NCBI GenBank assembly: GCA_009731375.1
Contig: BJOX01000098.1
Span: 915,444-979,443, forward strand
Length of the DNA stretch: 64,000 nucleotides
DNA from: Paulinella micropora
Lineage: Eukaryota; Cercozoa; Imbricatea; Euglyphida
Direction: 5' to 3'
Positions 20,965 through 59,249 of this stretch are shown one piece after another; position 1 is the stretch's first letter, and the number at the start of each line of letters is the position of its first letter. A program made the position numbers and the translations under genes. The notes under the pieces were generated by a model, which was given only the letters and a program-made list of their open reading frames with translations, was not told the DNA's origin and made no database searches.

Positions 20965-21351
20965 CTACGCAACGAATTCTAAACAAATAACAATTCTTCC
21001 AGCTAGCAGGTCAGTCTCAATACTGCCATTGTCTGTTTTAAGCACTCTAAAACTGTATTGTCCGTCGGTCCAATTAATAATCCCCAAGTTGTAGCTAAGA
21101 TTGGAATGTTTGCGGTATTGCTATCAGCGAATGTGCCAATGATTCCAATTCGGTCCATATGAAGAATTTTTTGTTTTCGTTTCAGTCATATCATTCATAT
21201 AGTGGATATACTTAACATTCATTCTAGTTGGGGTAAAGTTCAATTTAATGGTTTTGTCAAATGTTTTGCTACCGCCCGCAAAATCATTACTCAGAAAAAT
21301 AATCTTTTGGAATTTATAGTCCATCGTGATGACCTCTATACTAATGCTCAT
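20965..21351 (-). pseudogene. Putative minor virion protein, twice frameshifted
   Basis: ATG 21351 opens MSISIEVITMDYKFQK. The frame ends at TGA 21124, but plausible coding continues in a second frame from about 21157 and a third from about 21103 (WTDGQYSFRVLKTDNGSIET), ending at TAG 20965 after ICLEFVA. Together about 128 residues with beta-strand-like alternation. No family is certain; the style resembles small capsid-associated proteins. It sits between the ATPase and a small membrane protein. Confidence 0.45.
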
Positions 21352-21571
21352 AAACTTTTTATTAATTACTGCTCGGACTGCCTGCGATTTCTATTCACGG
21401 GTCAGTGTTAAAAAAAATGAAAGTTGTGTGTGGTGTATTCAAAAAGGAATAGAAACAAAATTTAAATGTGTGTATAAACCTTTTAGTGATTGGTGTGTTA
21501 GTTTTGATGAAGCTATTCCGCTAATCTGCTCAAATGATGCTTCGTGGTATAAAATCTATTCGTTTGAATGT
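21352..21571. other. Short spacer, no convincing gene
   Basis: A Cys/Trp-rich + strand frame runs through it to 21583 but has no start inside the spacer and no recognisable motif. Confidence 0.4.
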
Positions 21572-21879
21572 TCACTTCTTTGAACTAGATGGGCTAGGAA
21601 GCACAATTCCTATTAATAAACTGATAAGTCCCACATAAATGTTTCCCACTTCACCACTGACATTTGGGTCAGACAACCTCACGATACAAAGGGTTATAAT
21701 GGCAATAATGATACCCATTTGAAACAGATACTTAATAAGACGGCTGTCAGTTGGTCTGTTTTTTATACAACAACAATTCCAGTTATCTTCCAATTCGTGG
21801 TCAATTTTTTTTCTTCATTCTTCAACGAAATGTCTAAAACACGGTTCTTCAACTCTGTTGTCATCTCGCCATCCGCCAT
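21572..21879 (-). pseudogene. Small two-helix membrane protein, frameshifted
   Basis: ATG 21879 begins MADGEMTTELKNRVLD. The frame breaks in an eight-base T run (21805-21812, A on the gene strand) and continues as EDNWNCCCIKNRPTDSRL. Two hydrophobic segments follow (MGIIIAIITLCIV and IYVGLISLLIGIVLP), so this is a likely integral membrane protein of about 100 residues. A role in an internal virion membrane or in cell exit is possible but not shown. Confidence 0.55.
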
Positions 21880-21907
21880 ATCAATAATAGGTGGTGGTGG
21901 GTGTAAT

Positions 21908-24900
21908 CTAGGAGGCATTGGTAGGTTCTGCTACTAAATTGGTTTGGTCTTGTATTATATTAAGTAAAGTTTTATTTTGTTTTTCTAAATAATTCACCTT
22001 GTCAGATAACTCTTGAACTGCCTTAACTATTGGCGCTATTAAATCAAAATAATTCATTGTTTTTAATTCTTCCGTTGTCCCGTCTTCTTTTGACATTTTA
22101 TGGTCTTCAACTGGATTAAAACATATTAATTTTTTTTCAACTAATTCTTCAATATCCTGAGCAATAAATCCGCAATTCTCTCTTTTTGATTCTCTAAGTT
22201 TGAAGCACTTTGGTTTGAGGGCATTGATAAAATCTAAACCGCAGAATTTGGCATCTCTTATGTCGGTTTTGTGTCTCCTGTCCGAGGTATTAACAATACC
22301 ACTGCTTGTAAGTGTTGCTCTCGTGTTCGCCCCCGTGGTTTGGAAATAACAAGTGCCGTATTCCTTAAAATACATCTCATTCGTATTTCTTTTACAAAAT
22401 ATGCAGTGGTTATCGTCAGACCACCTTATACCGCACGTAGTTGTCGTGCCGTCTGAAAAGTAAAGTTGAGCGGCTGAGTTGTTAATTATTATGCTGGCGT
22501 CTGTTGTAAGGCCACTTTTACACCACAAATATCCGTCGCTTCCTCTCAATGACATCAACAATTGCTCAGCACTATTTTCCCATATAAAACCTTCGTTTGT
22601 GCCAGAACCCGATCTAAATCTCATAGCATAACTATTAAATCCATTTCCTGCTGTTGCTGTTCCTCCGTTTAGACTTCTGCTATTCGCACCTCCTCCATTT
22701 GTTGCCATATAAATACCCCACGCTGTGTTTGCTGTTTCCCACATATATATCCCCCTAGTGGTTCCTCCATCCACTCCTCCTTGAATTCCTATTTTTGCTC
22801 CGCCAGTTAATGTCGTGGTCGTTAATATAACAGAGTATGTTATTCCCGCATTTGCTGTTAGCACCCCAGCATTGCTTATGTTCATCGCCTCAGTCCAAGT
22901 TATGTTGCTTCCTGCCGTTATTCCTGATTTATAATAAAAAGCAGTTTGCCTGCTCCTTTCCCTATTAGAAAGTTTGAACCGCTATTGCTTGATTTCCAGT
23001 TCGTGCCGTCATAATAAGAATCAAAAGCAAGATTTATGTTGTCGTGTGATACATTCAATTGTTGGAAAATAGGATAAGCGTCGGTCGCTGTAAATGCTTG
23101 TATATGTGGGCCTTGTAAAGTTGTTGTGCCATCTACTGCGGCTGGACCATATAATTCTAATCCGCCAGTTGCTCCTGTGCCTTTTGTTGTTCTGCCTATG
23201 ATTATTGGTTTGGTTGATGCCGTTGTTATTCCCACATTCACCGTTATTAATCCAGCATTATCTATGTTCATCGCCTCAGACCAGGTTATAGCACTCCCCG
23301 CTGCTATTCCTGATTTATAACCAAAAGAGAGTGTATTACTCACCTTTGCTATTCGGAAATTCGCATTCGCATAACTTGATTTCCATCCAGCATTATCCAA
23401 ATAAGCATCAAAAGCAAGAATTATATTGTTATGTCCTAAATTGGCTATTGTAAATATTGGGTATGTATCTTCTGTTGTAATCGCTTGTATATGCGGCCCA
23501 GAAGTAAAATCACCGTAAGCACCATATATTTCTAATCCAGCCGATGGACCTGTCCCCTTCGTTGTATTGCCTATGATTATTGTCTTACCTGTCGCTGTTG
23601 TTATTTTGGTGCTCGCGGTTATTGTCGTCCCTGTTATTGTCGTCCCTGATATCGTTCCGCCACTCGTTATATTGTTTGAATTCATATCCAAAGCACCATA
23701 AAATCGCATTCCACCCGCATTGTTAAAACGGACGATATCGGACGAAGCAGACTTATTATCCAAAAGTTTTGAAATATAAAGTCCTGCTCCTTTTACATCA
23801 AATGCTACATTTGTAAATAGGTAGCCTCTCTGGTCGGCGGTTCCACTTGAATCAGTATTTAAAGTATATAAGAAAGACTGCCAATCACCCGTTGTCTGCG
23901 AAAAGAATATATCTCCTCCATTTTGGTTTAATATCCTTGCTCCATTATATGTAATATTTCCGCCATTAATGATATCCACATTATTAAAATCTGCTTGGTT
24001 TAACAAAGTAAGCCCACGTATATAATTTCTCGTTCCATTAAATATTTTAATTCCCGTTATTATTTGGTCTCCTGTTAGTTTTACATTTTGCCCGTCTAAT
24101 GTGTCCGCATACCCTTTTGTCGCTCCGTCCGTCGCTAATGTCGGCGTTCCAAGGTTGGCTGTTTTGCTACTATTACAATCTAGCCCCGAAGCATTTACCC
24201 AACCGACTATGGCTCCATCAATAATGAAACTTATTTTTTTCGCATTTATTTCAAAGTTATAATTTATGCCCGTGCTCATATCAAGGCATCCGATAGTTCC
24301 TATATCGGCTGTGGAGTTAAAAACCACGAATGTTCCTTTTGTTGTCGCATTCGTTGAATTTCCTGTTATTTCAAGACCACTGCTAAATGTCTTAATTCCT
24401 GCTATGGTTTGGTTTCCTGTTATTTTCACATTTTGTCCGTCTTTTGTAGCTACATAATTTTTGGTCGCCCCGTCTGTTGAAGCGGAAGGGTCTGCCAAGT
24501 TTGTGATTTTTTTGTTGTTCAAAGATAGTGTAGTGCCAGATGCGGTCGCGATTAAAGTATCGCCCGAATATAACTCTACATACGACCCAGTTATTTGTAT
24601 CGGATACCAAGTCGCTGTCGCTGTTTTTTGTGCCGCGATTACTCCTATTTTTGTATCAAAGGCTATGCAAATCCCATCAAAAGAAGCAGGATTAGAAAAA
24701 CCATTTACTTCTATTGTTGATGTAAATTTTTTATTTCCTGCTATGGTTTGGTCTCCTGTTAGTTTAACAACCGAAGTGTCAAGGGCGGAAACATCAATGC
24801 CATCAACCAAATTAACATTCGTTATACTTTTAGTTCCCATATTTATGTCGCCCGACATCGTCCCACCCGTTAAAGCGAGATAAGTTGATGACCCAGTAGC

Positions 24901-25826
24901 ATTCACCCAGTTTGTGCCGTTGTATGATAGTAATTGTCCGTTTGCGGGTGTTGTTATTACTACATCACTTAAAGCATCTATTGATTTAGTTCCTAGCCGT
25001 GTGTCAAAGTCAGTATTTGCCCTCGCGGTGGTGTAGTATAAGTTAGTGCCTTCTGATAAATTGGTGGTGCTCTTGGTTGCCAATTGAGTGTCAAACCTAA
25101 CATTCGTATAGTATAGATTAGTCCCTTCTGCTAAATTGGTGGTGCTCTTGGTTGCCAGTCTCGCATCAAAGTCTGTATTAGCTCTCGCGGTGGTGTAGTA
25201 AAGGTTTGTCCCCTCTGCTAAGTTAGTGGTTGATTTAGTCGCTAATTGAGTGTCAAATCTCGCATTAGTATAATATAAGTTGTTCCTTCAGCTAAGTTGG
25301 TTGTTGATTTAGTCGCTAGCCGTGTGTCAAAGTCTGTATTAGCTCTCGCGGTGGTGTAATATAGATTGGCTCCCTCTGCTAAGTTGGTGGTGCTCTTGGT
25401 TGCCAGTCTCGCATCAAAGTCTGTATTTGCTCTTGCTGTCGTATAGTATAGATTAGTTCCTTCTTTTAAGTCTGCGGTCGTTTTCAATAAAAACCTAGCA
25501 TCAAAATCTGTATTAGCCCTCGCTGTCGTATAGTATAAATTGGCGCCTTCGGCTAAGTTAGTTGTTGATTTAGTCGCTAGCCGTGCGTCAAACCTTCCAT
25601 CAGTATAGTATAAATTTGTGCATTCTTTTAAGTCCGTTGTGCTTTTGGTAGCCAGTCGGGTGTCAAATCGGCCGTCGGTAAAATAAAGATTTACCGGGTC
25701 GGCATCTTCTGGCACCCTATCAGTGTTTAAGCCAATAATATTAGTGTTCGTTAAATCAAGGTTAGCTATATTTAGACTATCAACAGCTAGCTCATTCAAT
25801 CCTAATAAACTTTTGTATTGGCTCAT
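21908..25826 (-). pseudogene. Large fibre protein with S74 intramolecular chaperone, two frameshifts
   Basis: About 1,306 codons over three frames (25826-25242, 25083-22918, 22885-21908). ATG 25826 begins MSQYKSLLGLNELAVDSLNI. Nine NLYYT-type repeats (NLYYTTARANTDFDARLATK as the full form) follow, then several beta-rich 80-100 residue repeats, then a C-terminal Peptidase_S74 chaperone with SDRRHKTDIRD, FINALKPKCFKLRE and CGFIAQDIEEL, then a short coiled coil. In phage tailspikes S74 drives trimer folding and then cuts itself off at a Ser near its start. Frameshifts lie near 25280 (lost base) and near 22935 (T-rich run). Probably the host-recognition fibre. Confidence 0.85.
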
Positions 25827-25901
25827 TGAACCGCTATATAATTAGTTTATTAATAAAAACTAAATAATATTATTTTGTATATTAATATAAACAAATAGAA
25901 A

Positions 25902-26390
25902 ATGCCGAGAGGTAATAGAGAGGTCGCTATGAAGAATCTTGAAAAGGGTTGGGAGGCGAAGAAGAATCAGGCTAAGCAAAGAAAGATTGAACGGGCGAGG
26001 GAATTACTAGCGGAGGAAGAGGCGAAGAATACGAAAGAAATGAATGACGATGAAAAGATAGACCACATCACAAAGAAGCAGTTGGCGAAAGATATGATAG
26101 ATGGTAGAGACGGTGAAAAAAGTGAGGAAAGCAGTGAAAGCGATGAAGAAGTAGAGCACGATTTCGTAGATATCGTCGCACGACGGGTTGCGGGTATGAA
26201 ATTGAAGACCAAACAGAAGAAGGCAAAGAAAGCGGTAAAAAAGAAAGTGCCTGAACTAGAAGAGAGCGAGAGTGAGAGCGAGGAAAGCGAGGAAGAGGAA
26301 CAGCCTAAGAAAGGTAAAGGTAAGAAATCAAACATATCAGTTAATGTTTATAACCAGCAACCCGAGAAACCAAAAAAAAGAAAACAATGA
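25902..26390 (+). CDS. Charged protein with acidic Ser/Glu tracts, unknown
   Basis: 162 residues, intact. A basic helical N-terminus is followed by two Glu/Ser clusters (near 75-90 and 117-135) separated by a Lys-rich block (KTKQKKAKKAVKKK), then a basic tail ending KKRKQ. It looks like a DNA-binding or terminal protein. Its place next to the integrase, transcribed away from the fibre gene, would suit a genome-associated factor. No family recognised. Confidence 0.6.
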   Translation: MPRGNREVAMKNLEKGWEAKKNQAKQRKIERARELLAEEEAKNTKEMNDDEKIDHITKKQLAKDMIDGRDGEKSEESSESDEEVEHDFVDIVARRVAGMKLKTKQKKAKKAVKKKVPELEESESESEESEEEEQPKKGKGKKSNISVNVYNQQPEKPKKRKQ

Positions 26391-26416
26391 TGTTTCAAAG
26401 ATATTTTTAAAGTTCT

Positions 26417-26430
26417 AATATAGGAACCTT
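26417..26430 (+). promoter_or_regulatory. Candidate promoter box of the integrase
   Basis: AATATAGGAACCTT, identical to the box before the major capsid gene, lies about 20 bases before ATG 26452. GGAGGTGCG abuts the ATG, and GAGGTGCGG also occurs 5' of the penton start. Confidence 0.5.
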
Positions 26431-26451
26431 CACCAAAAACTTGGAGGTGCG

Positions 26452-27476
26452 ATGGATTACAAACACAGCAATCCGCAAAATACTGAAACAGGAAGTGATG
26501 AGGCGGAGTCTTTGCTAGATGAAGAAGAGCTTGAACAACTGAAAATTAAAGAGGCTTCTGAAATACACCATCAATCTAAAACAATTAAAAAATGGAATAC
26601 TATACTAGCCCCTGAGCCTGAACCATTAAGCCAAGTAGAACAAGTGTTTATTGACTTAATGGATATGTCTAAAATAGCTACTAAGAAAAGAAACAAAAAC
26701 AACTATTTTGGATTAGTAATGATTGATGTTTATTCACGTCGTGGATGGATTGAACAGATCAAAAATAAATCAACTGGCGAAGTATTGGAAGGATTAAAAA
26801 AATGCCGAAACCTAAAAGGTTTACGTCAGACAACGGTAGTGAATTCAAAGGACAAGTGGCAGAATACTTCAAAGATAACGGAATTCAACATACTACAAAC
26901 GAAGTTGGCGACCACCGAACTATGGGAATAGTAGATAGATTTATTAGAACAATAAGAAATGATTTAAATTGGATGTGGGAAGTCAATGATGATTTTATTT
27001 GGGTTCCTTACATTTATGAAATTGTTAATAATTATAATAATACATACCATAATACAATTAAGGCTACACATATGGAAGTCTATGACTGTAAAAAGAAAAA
27101 CGATCAAGAAATATACAGAGCCGGTATTATTAATAAATTTCCTAAGGGCTCAACTGTTAGAAAAGAACTAGAACGAACTGTTTTTAGTAAAGGCGATGTT
27201 CAGTTTTCAAAGAAAGTATATACAGTTAAAGGCAGTAAAGGCTTCAAGTTGGTTTTAAGTGACCACGAAATAGTCAGCCCACAACAATTATTAAAATCTA
27301 AAATGGAATAACAAACTGATGAAGTCAAACCTCAACTAGCTGACAAAGTAAAGGAAGCAACTAAACAAAAAAAGACCGGCCACTTATTAAAATCATTAGA
27401 TATAAAACCGGAGAATGAATTGAGAGGAACACGTCAAAGAAAAAAGAAATTAGTTTTAGAGTATGATGATTTATAA
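26452..27476 (+). pseudogene. Retroviral-type (rve) integrase, frameshift and internal TAA
   Basis: Inserts the element and creates the 6-bp duplication. The first frame (26452 on) carries the first catalytic Asp in VFIDLMDM; the second frame, entered at an A7 run near 26795-26801, carries the second in TSDNGSEF. At the usual Glu position I read Asp (GIVDRFIRTIR). TAA at 27309-27311 interrupts, but the frame stays open to TAA 27474-27476, adding a basic tail with RGTRQRKKKL. Catalytic Asp in place of Glu is unusual. Confidence 0.85.
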
Positions 27477-28106
27477 ACCGAACACATTTAATCCAATAAG
27501 GTTATTAAAATGTTTATCTGTTTCCTTGTGACCTGATTTATAACTATTTGAAATCATAGATCCACATTCGCATAATATTTTTTCTTTGCTTTCTTATCTA
27601 ATTTTTCTTTATTCAATTCATAATAATTCTTTTTCCATTTCTTGATATTTTCTTTATTTAATTCACTATACACTTTCATTTTTTCAGTCATTTTATCTTT
27701 ATCTTTTAACCAGTAATCATTCTGATATTTTTTTAACTCTCTCTTTGTTTTCTTCCAAATATTGTTTTTTCTTTTGATTGTTTCTATCTTTATATTCTTC
27801 TTCCCACTCTTTTTTTGTTCTTCCTGCAATTTGTTTATTTACACAATTTTCAGTTTCTCTAATTATTTCTCCTTCTCTTTTACAAAGTTCCATTTTGCTA
27901 TTACAAGGAAACATCTCAATAAGTTCAATGTAGTTGTCATCATATTTTAAAATTTCGTGTGATGAAATATACAATTTGTTTGTTTTGAAAAGCGATCTAT
28001 GATCATACAATCTTTTATGTAATGGATTTGTAGTGGAACCAATATATATTTGGTCGGTCTGGTGCGAACGAATAGCATAAATCTTTCCTTGCTTGTAGTC
28101 TGGCAT
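27471..28106 (-). pseudogene. GIY-YIG endonuclease with C-terminal zinc motif, frameshifted
   Basis: Single-domain nuclease. ATG 28106 begins MPDYKQGKIYAIRSHQTDQI, giving the GIY-like KIYAI and YIG (IYIGST) motifs; KRLYDH follows. A Lys/Glu coiled coil comes after. The frame breaks at a T7 run (27728-27734) and again near 27580, after which CECG and a late His pair form the same zinc motif as in the first gene of the element. The stop at 27471-27473 overlaps the integrase stop on the other strand. The nuclease may support element mobility or repair; this is inference. Confidence 0.75.
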
Positions 28107-28377
28107 TGTCCTCTTATGTCTTATTATGTCATTTTCAAGCCCTCTTATGTCTTATTATGTCCTTTTCTTTAATATGAAATTATTTGAGCAAATCCACAAC
28201 TACCGAAACACAAAAATACTATTTGGAGAAATTAGCATTCTTTTCGCTTTGTCAAAAATCGTGTTTTCGGCAAAGGAGAAAATCTGTAGGTCTATTTTAC
28301 AGTTTTCGTGTTTTGGTCACGGGCTCATTTCCTTTTTATTATGATATGAGGTTGTAGGGGTTTACCCCTACATTTCT
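28107..28377. other. Spacer before the right repeat
   Basis: Holds a tandem pair of CCTCTTATGTCTTATTATGT units at 28110-28160 and a GTAGGGGTTTACCCCTAC hairpin at 28353-28370. No convincing gene. Confidence 0.6.
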
Positions 28378-28468
28378 ATTTTGTCCCGTGCGGGCCGGCC
28401 GGTGTGTGTCTCTGTGTGGCGGGTGGTATGTAGTGAAAAATTTTTCCGAAGTGCGACCCTATACTACT
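28378..28468 (-). repeat. Right terminal inverted repeat
   Basis: 91 bp, reverse complement of 7637-7727 apart from about a dozen differences, ending ATACTACT. Confidence 0.93.
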
Positions 28469-28474
28469 CACTAT
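28469..28474. repeat. Right target-site duplication
   Basis: CACTAT, identical to 7631-7636. Confidence 0.9.
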
Positions 28475-29235
28475 GCCTGCACACTACTAGCACTATGCAT
28501 TCAAAGACAACACTCAGCCTGAGTGAAAATAGTTTTATGAAAAAGAAACAGTGTGAAAACTCAATAAAAACTGTTGAAAAATATGTAGGTGAAAAATTCA
28601 GGTTATGCTCTATCACATACTACAAGCTCAGCTTCTGACATACTGGTTTAGAAGCCTATCATTCACCCGATTTGACACAACTTTTGCTTGTTGTTCACGC
28701 CGGCCCTCACATTTTTCAGCCGATTTTTACGGTGTCGTTCTGGCTTCGTGAATTTTTTGTCTGAGTGTGCACTCGCTTTCGTTGATATTTGTAGCCCCTT
28801 CTATGTTTTGTGATATTTGCGTTCCACACTTCGATAGGATAGGTGTCCAGGGTTTACCTTTAGGTCGGATCATAATATTAATAACATTCGTTATCGAGCG
28901 AAGCGTAGGATAACCCTTTCAGCCACAAGGGCGGCCCGGCCCAACCACCAACTCGTTGTTTTGCAAATCCAAGAACAAAAGATGGGAGGAGTGAGTGAGG
29001 TTAAATGAATTCCCGAACAAATTCTAGGTTGCCCAACAGTTTGATAAAATTGTTTCTAGTATATTGATGTCAAGCATCTGGGTTACGGTGAGGTACGGCT
29101 CATGTTTGGAATTTCGGGCAAGATACATGTGTAGAACGTTGGGCCGAGCATGAATGTTTGTGTGTTCTAACTTCGATTCGAACGTGTTCTAACTTCCATT
29201 CGAAACGGAATATTTCTGCATACATTACAAGTTCT
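28475..29235. other. Host spacer, no gene seen
   Basis: Unique sequence of mixed composition, without a frame or RNA fold I can support. Confidence 0.5.
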
Positions 29236-30240
29236 ATAACATATATAACATACTAACATATAAGAACATAAGATACATAAGATACATAACGTACATAACG
29301 TACATAACACACATAACATTCATAACATACATAACATACATAACATAACGTAACATACATAACATACGTAACATACATAACATACATAGTATACATAGCG
29401 TACAGAACATACAGAACACACAAAACGTATGTAACATACATGACATACACATACATGCATAACATACATAACATACATAAAAACATACATAACATACATA
29501 ACATACATAATATGCATATAACATACACAACACACAACATAACATACATAACATACACAATATGCATATAACATGCATAACACACACAACATACACAACA
29601 TACATTACATACATTACACATACATACATTACATACATTACATACATACATACATACATCCTACATACATGCATACATACATACATACGTGCACATACAT
29701 ACATACATACATAAACACATAACATAACATACATACATACATACAAACATACATACATATGTTACATACATACATACATAACATAACATAACATACATAC
29801 ATACGTACATAACATAACATAACATAACATAACATAACATAACATAACATGACATAACATGACATAACATAACATAACATAACATAACATACGTACATGC
29901 ATACATACATACATACATACTACATACATACATACATACACACATACATACATACCATCCAACCATCCATCCATCCATCCATCCATAGATACATACAGAC
30001 ATACATGCATACATACATACATGCATACATGCATATACATACATACATACGTGCATACATACATACATACATACATTCGTACATTCGTATGTACTAACGT
30101 ACCAACTACCTACCTACATGCATAAATCCATCCATCCATACATACGTACATGCATACATGCATGCATACCATACATCATAAATCACAATACATCACTGAC
30201 ATTACATGACACATGACATAAAACATGACATGAAATGTCC
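29236..30240. repeat. (ACAT)n-rich satellite
   Basis: About 1 kb of ACAT and AACAT repeats with CATC and TACG variants. Long open frames exist on both strands only because the four-base unit has no stop in some frames. Confidence 0.9.
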
Positions 30241-30279
30241 ATGTTATATGACATTACATGACATAACGTAACATGCCAT

Positions 30280-30649
30280 TAGAAGAAGAAGAAGAAGAAG
30301 AAGAAGAAGAAGAAGAAGAAGAAGAAGAAGAAGAAGGAGAAGAAGGAGGAGGAGAAGGAGGAGCAGCAGCACAGCAGAAGCAACAGAAGAAAGAAAGAAA
30401 GAAAGAAAGAAAGAAGAAGAAGAAGAAGAAGAAGAAGAAGAAGAAGAAGAAGAAGAAGACGAGATCATGTGGGTTGACGCGAGCGTCGGGCATCCCTCAC
30501 ACGACTCAGCACATTGCAAGAGATGGGAAAGTGACACGCGTCGGGCGTCCCTCACATGAGCCCCATGAAACACAAGACTCAGCACTTTGCAAGAGATGGG
30601 AAAGTGACACAGTGAATATATCGGATTGCAACACAACGCGATTGCTTGC

Positions 30650-30691
<42 letters not shown>

Positions 30692-30820
30692 TATTGTTAT
30701 TGTTGTTATTTTTATTTTTCCGATTTTTAATTTATTTATTTATTTATTTATTCGTGTATTTATTCATTTATTTATTTATTTATTTATTTGTTTGTTTTTT
30801 ATTTGTTTATTTTATTTCAT

Positions 30821-30855
<35 letters not shown>

Positions 30856-30890
30856 TTTGTTTGTTTATTTATTTATTTATTTTTAAATGC
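30280..30890. repeat. GAA, GATT and ATTT simple repeats with a duplicated unique block
   Basis: A GAA tract (30280-30460) is followed by two copies of a block ending GCAAGAGATGGGAAAGTGAC (near 30515 and 30588), then (TTGA)n and (ATTT)n. Confidence 0.8.
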
Positions 30891-31070
30891 TGTAAACACG
30901 AAAATTTGTTTGTTGCAGGGCGGTTCAACTTCCTCTTCTTCTTCATCTTCCTCTTCTTCTTCTCCTTCTTCTCCTTTTTTCTTTTTTTTTTTTTTTTCCT
31001 CGCGAAGAGCATCAGCGCTTCTTGTGGCTCCTTGCACTTGAAGCTTTCCACAGAACAGAAATTGAACAAA

Positions 31071-59247
<28,177 letters not shown>

Positions 59248-59249
59248 AG

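Larger units (their letters stand above)
7637..28468. mobile_element. Polinton-like virus / Maverick element, complete 20.8-kb insertion
   Basis: A 20,832-bp unit bounded by 91-bp inverted repeats and a 6-bp direct duplication, starting with AG as Polintons do. It encodes the hallmark set: protein-primed polymerase B, retroviral-type integrase, FtsK/HerA-like packaging ATPase, Ulp1/adenain-like protease, and candidate major and minor capsid proteins. Accessory genes are a lipase, an ExoX-C-like protein, a GIY-YIG nuclease and a large fibre with an S74 chaperone. The polymerase is read rightward; the lipase, virion and ATPase genes are mostly read leftward; the integrase is rightward near the right end. 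Most genes carry one or more breaks. Confidence 0.95.

Noticed and set aside
21326-21583. Small Cys/Trp-rich + strand ORF between virion genes
   Set aside because: Its start overlaps a better-supported gene on the other strand and no motif or promoter box supports it.
11280-27311. Reassigned TAG/TAA codons in the virus
   Set aside because: TAG and TAA also end intact genes of the element, and the in-frame stops do not fall at positions that suggest one amino acid.
29234-30076. Long Tyr/Val/Cys/Met frames in both strands
   Set aside because: They are translations of ACAT/ATGT repeats; a four-base unit without stops gives open frames in any reading frame.
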